A stretch of 64,000 nt of DNA from Flavobacterium sp. (GTDB lineage: Bacteria; Bacteroidota; Bacteroidia; Flavobacteriales; Flavobacteriaceae). Within the stretch, counting starts at the first letter, position 1, and every line of letters begins with the position of its first letter. Where the stretch lies: positions 1 to 64,000 of the forward strand of contig NZ_JAIXUB010000013.1 of NCBI RefSeq assembly GCF_027484205.1, in the 5' to 3' direction. Positions 36,501 through 43,916 of the stretch are shown here, piece after piece. The notes beneath the pieces were generated by a model. It saw only the letters and a program-made list of their open reading frames with translations, made no database searches and was not told the DNA's origin. The translations under genes and the position numbers were made by a program.

Positions 36501-38038
36501 TGAATGCAGATTATACCTTAAAACCAAATTCAATTGTTGATGTGACTAGAGATAAATTTATTATTCAACGCACGCAAATTACGGATACAAAATTTGAAAC
36601 TGAAGGAAACTTTTATGGATTTATCAAACATAAAGAGTTTGGCGATTGGGAATTAAACTTGAATGTCGATTCCGATAGAATTTTAGTTTTAAATACAAAA
36701 GATAGTGAAGATGCAGCTTATTTTGGAACTGCTTTCATCAATGGAGAAGCTAAAATTTATGGACCAACAAACGGCTTATCTATTGATGTTAGTGCAGAAT
36801 CTGAAAAAGGAACAGACATTAAAATCCCAATTAATGATGCCGATGCTGTGGGCGATGATGAATACATGCATTTCAAAACCTACAATGAAAAATACAATAT
36901 TAATCAAGAGACTGAACAAAGAGGAAGAAATTATAATGGCTTAGAAATGAATTTTGATTTTGAAATTACTCCAGTTGCAAACATTGAAGTAATTCTTGAT
37001 AGAGATTCAGGCCATGGAATGAAAGGAAATGGAGTAGGAACACTTGGAATGAGCATCAATACGTTAGGAAAATTTGAAATGACAGGTGACTTTCAAATTT
37101 GGGAAGGTTCTTATAATTTTAAATATGGAGGTTTAATTGACAAACAATTTAAAGTTAAAAAATTTGGTTCCATCGTTTGGGAAGGCGATCCATATAAAGC
37201 TATTCTTGATTTAGAAGCTATTTATGAAACTTCAGCTAATCCAGCCGTATTAATTGATAATTCTTCAATAAGTAAAAAAGTTCCAGTTCAAGTTAGTATT
37301 GGTTTGAAAGGAACAATTAGTAATCCTGAACCCGATTTTAATATTAATTTTCCAACAGTTAGTTCGGTAATGAAATCGGAAATTCAAACCAAGTTAGATG
37401 ATAAAGATACACGTCAAACACAAGCTTTGTATTTACTTTCTACTGGTGGATTTTTAAGTCAAGATGGTTTAAGTCAATCACAATTAACAAATAATTTATT
37501 TGAAAAAGCAGGAGTTTTATTCAGTGATTTATTCAATGATAAAGATGGAAAACTTCAGTTAGGTTTTGATTACGTTCAAGCCGATAGAACACCAGGTTTA
37601 GAAGCTGACGGAAGAGTAGGTGTATCTATTTCAACAAAAGTAAATGACAGAATTACAATCAATGGAAAAGTGGGTGTGCCTACTGGTGGTGTTTCTGAAA
37701 CTGCTGTTGTTGGAAATTTTGAATTAGAGTATCGTGTAAACGAAGACGGTACATTGAATTTAAGAGTTTTCAATCGTGAAAATGACATTAATTATATTGG
37801 TCAAGGAGTAGGATATACACAAGGAATTGGTATGAACTATGAAGTTGATTTTGATACTTTTAAAGAATTAGTAAATAAAATTTTTACCAAAAACAAATTA
37901 GATAAAGAGAAAAAATCTACTATTGAAGTAGATGATTCTGACCAAATTCCATTTAAAACTGAGGAAGGCAAGGAAGAAGAAAAAAAGCAAGATGAAACTC
38001 CAAAAGTAAATCAAGAAGCAATTCCTACCGAAGAATAA
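33521..38038 (+). CDS. tamB: TamB-family translocation/assembly protein
   Basis: A 1505-residue protein with one N-terminal membrane helix (about 18-38) and a very long periplasmic part of repeated beta strands, the taco-shaped AsmA/TamB fold. The C-terminal TamB (DUF490) domain is clear, with GDFQIWEGSYNFKYGGLI, KKFGSIVWEGDPYKAILDL and QTQALYLLSTGGFL. The tail after residue 1470 is a low-complexity Lys/Glu stretch. TamB-like proteins bridge inner and outer membranes and move phospholipids or help outer membrane protein assembly. Translation must begin at TTG 33521; there is no nearby ATG. It stands alone, diverging from tsaD. Confidence 0.93.
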   Translation: MEEKKKNTRFKTFRKIVFRTIIVLILLLLGLAIALSLPSVQTYIAQYITSELNKDYGTNINVEHVEVTIFGGVQMKNVMIKDEKKDTLIFAKRISTNILDTKKLLDGDLIFGDIKADELLLNIKTYKGDKDTNLDKFVAAFDDGKKGTKKFLMTSNKITLKNSRFVMHDYNRANPKDVDFTNLNVSATDFKIYGPDVTTNIKEMSFKDHRGLVVEDLKSKFTYTKKNIRLKELDLKTKESNFVGDIILKYDRKDFADFNNKVIFDVNTESATIASNDIRYFYNELGKDKVFTLKGKIDGTLNNFTAKNLHLIDDRKSEIKGDVNFKNLFAKQGQGEFYMNGSFDKVASSYDELTKLLPNVLGKKLPSSLRKLGKFNLKGDAEITTKAIDADFTLQTKLGNVASKLVMTNIDNIDNAKYSGNIVLDNFDLGTFLNQKDIGRVTLDVDVDGKGFTEKYLDTKFSGEVKNFLYNGYNYKNIIADGSFKKPLFKGKVNINDPNLFMDFDGTVDLSKRENIYDFHAKVDYANLKKLNFMKDSVAVFAGDVVMKVRGNSINNMQGEVILSNASYKNPKDQYFFDNVVLNSSFDSNNTRFMTIKSIDGIEANVEGKFDLNQVPKMIQNSLGSLYTNYKPNNIKKNQYLKFNFKEFNKVIELLNPSIVLSDDALLSGTINSNENDFKMNFTSTKIEAFDITVDKVNVEIDNKNPLYNAYIELDSIKSKYYKIRDFSLINVTSNDTLNIRTEFKGGNKGNDFYNMNLFHTIDKDNNNVVGFNKSEMMFKDFLWYLNEEENDKNRIIFDKDFKNFNFEDVVVSHENQSLKLNGFINGVSNKDLQLTFKDVNLNKITPDVPQFKFDGFVNGDVNLKQNNSVYQPTASLVINDLFVNENELGNMSLEIEGDENFSKFIVDSAIENENFDSFKASGDIQIVNNETLLNLDLNFQKFNLGVLSNLGGEAISNIRGFVSGNARIDGNVKNIDYNGRLFVDEAGLTVPYLNADYTLKPNSIVDVTRDKFIIQRTQITDTKFETEGNFYGFIKHKEFGDWELNLNVDSDRILVLNTKDSEDAAYFGTAFINGEAKIYGPTNGLSIDVSAESEKGTDIKIPINDADAVGDDEYMHFKTYNEKYNINQETEQRGRNYNGLEMNFDFEITPVANIEVILDRDSGHGMKGNGVGTLGMSINTLGKFEMTGDFQIWEGSYNFKYGGLIDKQFKVKKFGSIVWEGDPYKAILDLEAIYETSANPAVLIDNSSISKKVPVQVSIGLKGTISNPEPDFNINFPTVSSVMKSEIQTKLDDKDTRQTQALYLLSTGGFLSQDGLSQSQLTNNLFEKAGVLFSDLFNDKDGKLQLGFDYVQADRTPGLEADGRVGVSISTKVNDRITINGKVGVPTGGVSETAVVGNFELEYRVNEDGTLNLRVFNRENDINYIGQGVGYTQGIGMNYEVDFDTFKELVNKIFTKNKLDKEKKSTIEVDDSDQIPFKTEEGKEEEKKQDETPKVNQEAIPTEE

Positions 38039-38194
38039 TTTTCAAATTAATTATTGAATTCTCAAATTTCTTTTTAACAAACAAGAAACTTATCAACGAA
38101 AACGATTGAATTTTACTTATTTTATTAAATCTGTAAAAATCACACGTTTTATGTGCTTATTCTTTGTTAAATTTACATTTTAAAACATAAAAAT

Positions 38195-39181
38195 ATGTCA
38201 AAAACGATAAAAAAAATAGGTGTTCTTACTTCAGGTGGTGATTCACCAGGAATGAATGCAGCTATTCGTTCTGTTGTTCGTACTTGTGCTTATCATAACG
38301 TTGAATGCGTTGGTATTTATAGAGGTTATCAAGGAATGATTGAAGGTGATTTTAAGGAAATGGGACCACGTTCTGTAAATAATATTGTAAATAAAGGTGG
38401 AACGATTTTAAAATCGGCTCGTTCAAAAGAGTTTATGACAGTTGAAGGTCGCAAAAAAGCACACGATAATCTTGTTGCTGCAGGAATTGATGCTTTAGTA
38501 GTTATTGGTGGTGATGGATCTTTTACTGGTGCTGAAGTTTTTAATAATGAATTTGGTTATCCTGTAATGGGAATTCCTGGAACTATTGATAATGATATTT
38601 TTGGAACAAGTCATACTTTAGGTTTTGATACCGCATTAAATACTGTTGTAGATTGTATTGATAAAATTCGTGATACCGCAAGTTCGCACAACCGATTATT
38701 TCTTGTAGAAGTAATGGGAAGAGATGCTGGACATATAGCTCTAAATGCAGGAATTGGTGCTGGAGCAGAAGAAATATTAATACCAGAAGAAGATTTAGGT
38801 TTAGAAAGACTTTTAGAATCTTTACGTAAAAGTAAAGCATCTGGCAAATCATCAAGTATTGTTGTCATTGCGGAAGGTGATAAAATTGGTAAAAACGTTT
38901 TTGAACTTAAAGATTATATCGAAGAAAATTTTCCAGAATACGACATTCGCGTTTCTGTTCTTGGTCACATGCAACGTGGTGGTTCACCATCATGTTTTGA
39001 TCGAGTTCTTGCAAGTAGATTAGGTGTGAAAGCAGTTGAATCTATTCTTGAAGGAAAATCAAATTATATGGTTGGAATGTTAAGCGATAAAGTAGCCTTA
39101 ACTCCTTTAGAACAAGCAATTAAAGGTCATTCAGAAATTGATAAAGAATTATTGAGAGTTTCTGATATTATGACAACCTAG
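38195..39181 (+). CDS. pfkA: 6-phosphofructokinase
   Basis: A 328-residue ATP-dependent PfkA, the committed step of glycolysis. GVLTSGGDSPGMNAAIRSVV opens the protein, VIGGDGSFTGA is the ATP site and GTIDNDI holds the catalytic aspartate. GGSPSCFDRVLASRLG is typical of group A enzymes. The GGDGS sequence with glycine before serine supports ATP rather than pyrophosphate as donor. It lies 109 bp before gapA and is likely the first gene of the glycolytic block. Confidence 0.96.
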   Translation: MSKTIKKIGVLTSGGDSPGMNAAIRSVVRTCAYHNVECVGIYRGYQGMIEGDFKEMGPRSVNNIVNKGGTILKSARSKEFMTVEGRKKAHDNLVAAGIDALVVIGGDGSFTGAEVFNNEFGYPVMGIPGTIDNDIFGTSHTLGFDTALNTVVDCIDKIRDTASSHNRLFLVEVMGRDAGHIALNAGIGAGAEEILIPEEDLGLERLLESLRKSKASGKSSSIVVIAEGDKIGKNVFELKDYIEENFPEYDIRVSVLGHMQRGGSPSCFDRVLASRLGVKAVESILEGKSNYMVGMLSDKVALTPLEQAIKGHSEIDKELLRVSDIMTT

Positions 39182-39199
39182 ATAAAGTTTATGTTGTTC

Positions 39200-40298
<1,099 letters not shown>

Positions 40299-40315
40299 TA
40301 ACAAATCTATATTTC

Positions 40316-40347
40316 CCGATGACTTTTTATAAGTTATCGGGATTTTT
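40316..40347 (+). terminator. Terminator after gapA
   Basis: CCCGATGACTT and AAGTTATCGGG form an 11-bp stem with one wobble pair, followed by ATTTTTT. Confidence 0.88.
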
Positions 40348-40373
40348 TATACCAACCCAAACAAACCCAAACT

Positions 40374-41225
40374 ATGAAATTATTAGTTGATAGTGGATCT
40401 ACTAAAGCTGATTGGATTGCAATTGATGAAAATGGCAAAGTATTATTCACAACTCAAACCTTAGGACTAAATCCTGAAGTTTTAGATAAAGAAGAAGTAA
40501 TCAATCGTCTTGAAGATAAATTTGATATTTCTCATAACAAAACAAAAGCTACACATCTGTTTTTTTATGGAGCAGGTTGTGGCACTGATAGAATGAAAAA
40601 TTTTTTATCAGAAGTTTTTCAAGAGTATTTTCCAAATGCTGTTGTTGTAGTTCATGAAGACACGTATGCAGCAGTTTATGCAACAACTCCAAAAGATGAA
40701 GAAGCCATTGTTTGTATTTTAGGTACTGGTTCAAATTGCAGCTATTTTGATGGAAAAGTGTTGCATCAAAAAGTACAATCACTTGGCTATATTGCTATGG
40801 ATGATGGTTCAGGAAATCGTTTTGGACGTCATTTATTGCGTGGTTATTATTTTAATAAAATGCCTAGCGATTTAGCAAAAGAATTTGAAGAAGAATACAA
40901 TGTTGATGCCGATTATATCAAAGCTAATTTATACAAAGAATCGAATCCTAATGCTTATTTAGCAACGTTTGCCAAATTTATTATCAAACACAAAGACACA
41001 GAGTTTTGTAAAAAAATCATTTACAAAGAATTGAAAAAATTTGCTAAAAATTATATTATGCAATATGACAATTGCAAAGATATTCCAGTTCATTTTGTTG
41101 GTTCCATTGCTTTTTATTTGAAAGATGAATTGACAGAGATTTTGAATAAATATGATATTAAAGTAGGAAACGTTTTGCGACGTCCAATTGATGGATTGAT
41201 TGCTTATCACGTTTTAAATAAATAA
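40374..41225 (+). CDS. BadF/BadG-type ATPase, N-acetylglucosamine kinase-like
   Basis: A 283-residue protein of the ASKHA superfamily. The phosphate-1 loop LVDSGSTKADW opens the protein and the phosphate-2 loop VCILGTGSNCSYFDGK is present. MDDGSGNRFGRHLLRGYYF matches the BadF/BadG/BcrA/BcrD family, which in Bacteroidota includes N-acetylglucosamine kinase-like enzymes. A sugar kinase role fits its place beside glycolytic genes. No CoA-dehydratase partner is nearby, so an activator function is unlikely. Exact substrate remains open. Confidence 0.82.
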   Translation: MKLLVDSGSTKADWIAIDENGKVLFTTQTLGLNPEVLDKEEVINRLEDKFDISHNKTKATHLFFYGAGCGTDRMKNFLSEVFQEYFPNAVVVVHEDTYAAVYATTPKDEEAIVCILGTGSNCSYFDGKVLHQKVQSLGYIAMDDGSGNRFGRHLLRGYYFNKMPSDLAKEFEEEYNVDADYIKANLYKESNPNAYLATFAKFIIKHKDTEFCKKIIYKELKKFAKNYIMQYDNCKDIPVHFVGSIAFYLKDELTEILNKYDIKVGNVLRRPIDGLIAYHVLNK

Positions 41226-41233
41226 TTAAAAAG

Positions 41234-41262
41234 AAACCTGACCATTACGTCAGGTTTTTTTA
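41234..41262 (+). terminator. Terminator after the BadF-type kinase gene
   Basis: AAACCTGAC and GTCAGGTTT form a 9-bp stem around CATTAC, followed by seven T residues. mgsA begins 26 bp later. Confidence 0.88.
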
Positions 41263-41287
41263 TTTTTACATCAATAATTTTTTATAA

Positions 41288-41662
41288 ATGGAAATCGCAA
41301 TAATTGCCCACGACGGAAAAAAAGCTGATATGGTTCAGTTTCTAAATAAAAATAAAGAAATTCTTTTAAAAGAAAATATAAAACTCATTGCTACTGGAAC
41401 AACAGGTTCAAAGGCAGAAGCTGCAGGTTTTAAAGTAAAGAAAATGCTTTCCGGACCACTTGGTGGCGATGCCCAAATTGCTGCTCGTGTAGCCGAAGGA
41501 AAAACAAAAATGGTTTTATTCTTCAAAGATCCAATGTCAAATCATCCTCATGAAGTAGATATCAATATGCTAATTCGTGTTTGCGATGTTCACAATGTTC
41601 CTTTAGCTACTAATGAAGCAACCGCGCAATTGTTGTTATTGGGTATTGATGGGTTGAAGTAG
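41288..41662 (+). CDS. mgsA: Methylglyoxal synthase
   Basis: A 124-residue enzyme turning dihydroxyacetone phosphate into methylglyoxal and phosphate, the entry of the methylglyoxal bypass. IIAHDGKK (H8, D9) and TGTTG bind the phosphate. The catalytic D61 is in GPLGGDAQIA, and H88 and D91 are in HPHEVDI. It lacks the roughly 10-residue N-terminal and longer C-terminal parts of the 152-residue Escherichia coli enzyme but keeps all active-site positions. It converges with the next gene, leaving 6 bp between stops. Confidence 0.95.
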   Translation: MEIAIIAHDGKKADMVQFLNKNKEILLKENIKLIATGTTGSKAEAAGFKVKKMLSGPLGGDAQIAARVAEGKTKMVLFFKDPMSNHPHEVDINMLIRVCDVHNVPLATNEATAQLLLLGIDGLK

Positions 41663-41668
41663 AGAAGG

Positions 41669-42682
41669 TTATAATTTTTTTCTTAATCCAATTTTTGTGC
41701 TATCAATTTCTAATCTTGGATAAATATCATCATTTGTATTTATTTTTCTATCTGGACCAAATGATTTTAAAACATATTTATCATTTTTAACTTTGTAGTA
41801 TAATTCAATACTTTTTTCAGTTTCAAATATTTCATTTATAATAATGAAAGAATTTTTATTTTTAATTTCATTTAGTTTTTCAGGATATTTTCCTTTTGCA
41901 ATTTTGTAAAATTCAATTTGCTTTACTAAATCATTTAGATTTCCCTGAGTAATTTCTATAATTTGTTTATCAATGGATTTTGAAAAATAATCTGAATTAT
42001 CAATAAAAGTTAAAATTGTCCAAAAAACAATTGTAAATAATATATCTATAACTCCAATAAAAATTAGTTTCAAATCTTTTCTTATTAAACCAATAATAGA
42101 TAAAATTATACCAATTATTAAGCCGATGTTTGGAATTAATCCAAGGAAACCTAACCAATAAATATTCCTTGATTTTTTTACAGTTGAAACTGTGTTTGAT
42201 GTTATTATTTTGCTTTTAATTTTTCCAATTATGTTGGCAATTTCTTCGTTTTTTAATTCTTTTTTATTAATTGTTATTGATGTGTTGTTTTCTAAAATAA
42301 CAATAATGTAATTTGTTAAATCTTCTATACTTTTTATTAAACTCCAATCATATTTAGTTGGATTTTCTTTTCCAAATATAATTCCATCATCTTCTAAAAA
42401 AATAGATGTTTCACCAATATATAAAGGATTTTCTTTTATTAAATCGTCAGTTTTGTATATGTTGAATAAACTTTTTCCAAATAATAAAATTATTATTCCA
42501 AAAAAAGAAATTAAAAAAGTGATAATAAAGATTTTCCAATTAATTGATTTTTCTGCTATTATAAGTGAAATGATTAGAGGAATTAAAAATATAGCAATGA
42601 TACGTTTCCAAAATTCTTTACGTAACAATTCAATCAAAGCATTTTTATAATCTTCTTGTTTTAGTTTATACTCAATTTTCAT
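41669..42682 (-). CDS. Membrane protein with YcxB-like and pseudopilin-like regions
   Basis: A 337-residue protein. Two membrane helices near residues 25-70 are followed by a YcxB-like soluble region (ISLEDDGIIFG- and YDWSLIKSIED-type segments, about 90-170). Two more helices lie at about 180-235. The last 90 residues resemble the type II secretion pseudopilin C-terminus, with YKIAKGKYPEKLNEI and KSFGPDRKINTNDD. The combination is unusual and I do not know a function. The start at 42682 (MKIEYKLKQ) fits the YcxB family better than the longer version. Confidence 0.6.
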   Translation of the reverse strand: MKIEYKLKQEDYKNALIELLRKEFWKRIIAIFLIPLIISLIIAEKSINWKIFIITFLISFFGIIILLFGKSLFNIYKTDDLIKENPLYIGETSIFLEDDGIIFGKENPTKYDWSLIKSIEDLTNYIIVILENNTSITINKKELKNEEIANIIGKIKSKIITSNTVSTVKKSRNIYWLGFLGLIPNIGLIIGIILSIIGLIRKDLKLIFIGVIDILFTIVFWTILTFIDNSDYFSKSIDKQIIEITQGNLNDLVKQIEFYKIAKGKYPEKLNEIKNKNSFIIINEIFETEKSIELYYKVKNDKYVLKSFGPDRKINTNDDIYPRLEIDSTKIGLRKKL

Positions 42683-42791
42683 TTTTTTAGATATGTTTAT
42701 CAAAAATATGGCTTACAACTTATAAATAAACGCATTTTTATCATCAACCATTTAAAATTACTTATTAGCGTTTGTAAGTAATTGTAAATAT

Positions 42792-42828
42792 AAAAAAAAA
42801 TCCTCATGAGTTTTCACTCTCGAGGATT
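42792..42828 (-). terminator. GAAA-loop terminator, copy 1
   Basis: On the minus strand AATCCTC and GAGGATT form the base, a two-by-two internal loop follows, and GAGT/ACTC is closed by GAAA. A run of nine T follows. It ends the transcript of the gene at 42834. Confidence 0.88.
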
Positions 42829-42833
42829 TATAG

Positions 42834-43289
42834 CTAATTAATTTCATCAATTTTAATGTCAGCTAATTTTAAAATCTTTTGAGTTACTTTTAAAAAGTTT
42901 TTATAGGATGTGTTTTTGTCGTTTTTACTTAAACCCCAAATTTTATAAGTAATTTCATTTGTTGTATCTCCAAAACTTAATTCTGTTGAAGCTCCATCAA
43001 CACCAAATTGAAAATTATTATACAAATCTTTTACTTTAATTTTCATTATTTCTTTTTCAATCTTCATGAAGTCAGAGTTTGAAATCTCTTTTTCACTGAT
43101 AATCTTATTATTTTCAGAACGTACAATATAACCATTTTGAGTATTATAAGAAGGATAAATTGATATTTCAATTTTGCTATTTCTTTTTATTGAATGGCTA
43201 TATTCTAAACCTATTCTATCAAGTTTTTCATTCTGAGAAAATACAAATACATTAGTGAAAAGAAAGAATACAATAAGTTGAATTTTCAT
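42834..43289 (-). CDS. Unknown secreted protein
   Basis: A 151-residue protein with a signal peptide (MKIQLIVFFLFTNVFVFSQ). The mature part is a small mixed alpha/beta sequence with no cysteine and no motif I recognise. Segments such as YNTQNGYIVRSENNK and TELSFGDTTNEITYKIWG suggest a beta-rich fold. It has its own terminator, shared in design with that of ridA, and lies between two genes of unlike function. Confidence 0.6.
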   Translation of the reverse strand: MKIQLIVFFLFTNVFVFSQNEKLDRIGLEYSHSIKRNSKIEISIYPSYNTQNGYIVRSENNKIISEKEISNSDFMKIEKEIMKIKVKDLYNNFQFGVDGASTELSFGDTTNEITYKIWGLSKNDKNTSYKNFLKVTQKILKLADIKIDEIN

Positions 43290-43326
43290 TTATAAAAAAT
43301 TAATTAATAATAGTAAATATAAAAAA

Positions 43327-43356
43327 AATCCTCAAAAGTTTTCACTCTCAAGGATT
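43327..43356 (-). terminator. GAAA-loop terminator, copy 2
   Basis: It has the same design as the hairpin at 42792-42828, with AATCCT/AGGATT, wobble pairs and GAGT-GAAA-ACTT, and a T run on the minus strand. It ends the ridA transcript 54 bp after that gene. Confidence 0.8.
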
Positions 43357-43366
43357 ATGTATTTTT

Positions 43367-43391
43367 CACTTCGACTGCGCTCAGTGTGACA
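43367..43391 (-). repeat. Short palindromic repeat, downstream of ridA
   Basis: The 25-base sequence begins CACTTCGACTGCGCTCAGTG and ends TGACA. It is identical to the copy at 43809-43833 and in the same orientation, so ridA lies between direct repeats. Confidence 0.85.
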
Positions 43392-43409
43392 CAATCTGCT
43401 AACTGAAAT

Positions 43410-43790
43410 TTACTTCACAGCAATCATAGAAATTTCAACATTTACACCTTTAGGTAAACCAGCCACTTGAACAGTTTCTCTTGCTGGAGCGGTTTTTTCA
43501 TCAAAATAACTTCCGTAAACGCTGTTGATTCTTGCAAAGTCATTCATATCCATAATGAAAATAGTTGTTTTTACTACATTTTCAAAAGTCATTTCTGCCG
43601 CTTCAAGAACGGCTTTCATGTTTTCCATAACTTGTTTGGTTTCAGTTTCAATATTGTCTAAAACCAATTCCATCGTTTGTGGATTTAAAGCAATTTGCCC
43701 TGATGTATATAAAGTAGTTCCAACTAAAACCGCTTGGTTATATGGTCCAATTGGAGCAGGAGCATTTTCTGTAATTATTATTTTCTTCAT
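43410..43790 (-). CDS. ridA: RidA family 2-iminobutanoate/2-iminopropanoate deaminase
   Basis: A 126-residue RidA/YjgF protein that hydrolyses reactive enamines and imines produced by PLP enzymes. NAPAPIGPYNQAV at the start and the arginine in PARETVQVAGLPKGVNVEI (about residue 105) are conserved active-site regions. The start at 43790 gives the standard length; a version with seven extra residues is less likely. It is bracketed by direct copies of a 25-base repeat, 18 bp after its stop and 18 bp before its start codon. Confidence 0.95.
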   Translation of the reverse strand: MKKIIITENAPAPIGPYNQAVLVGTTLYTSGQIALNPQTMELVLDNIETETKQVMENMKAVLEAAEMTFENVVKTTIFIMDMNDFARINSVYGSYFDEKTAPARETVQVAGLPKGVNVEISMIAVK

Positions 43791-43808
43791 AAATTTATGT
43801 TTTATAAG

Positions 43809-43833
43809 CACTTCGACTGCGCTCAGTGTGACA
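43809..43833 (-). repeat. Short palindromic repeat, upstream of ridA
   Basis: It is identical over 25 bases to the copy at 43367-43391. It lies in the gap between ridA and the end of lptD. Confidence 0.85.
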
Positions 43834-43845
43834 ACTTACCATAGA

Positions 43846-43916
43846 CTTCCAACTTCAACTTCCATCTTCCAATTTCCATCTTCCATCTTCCATCTTCCAT
43901 CTTCCATCTTCTATCT
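43846..43916. repeat. Heptanucleotide tandem array (CTTCCAT)n
   Basis: About nine or ten CTTCCAT units, the central ones perfect and the edges degenerate, lie just after lptD. The lptD stop codon at 43911-43913 lies inside the last degenerate unit. The unit length is not a multiple of three. Confidence 0.9.

Noticed and set aside
43846..43916. CRISPR-like array
   Set aside because: The units are seven bases with no spacers and no cas genes nearby; it is a simple tandem repeat.
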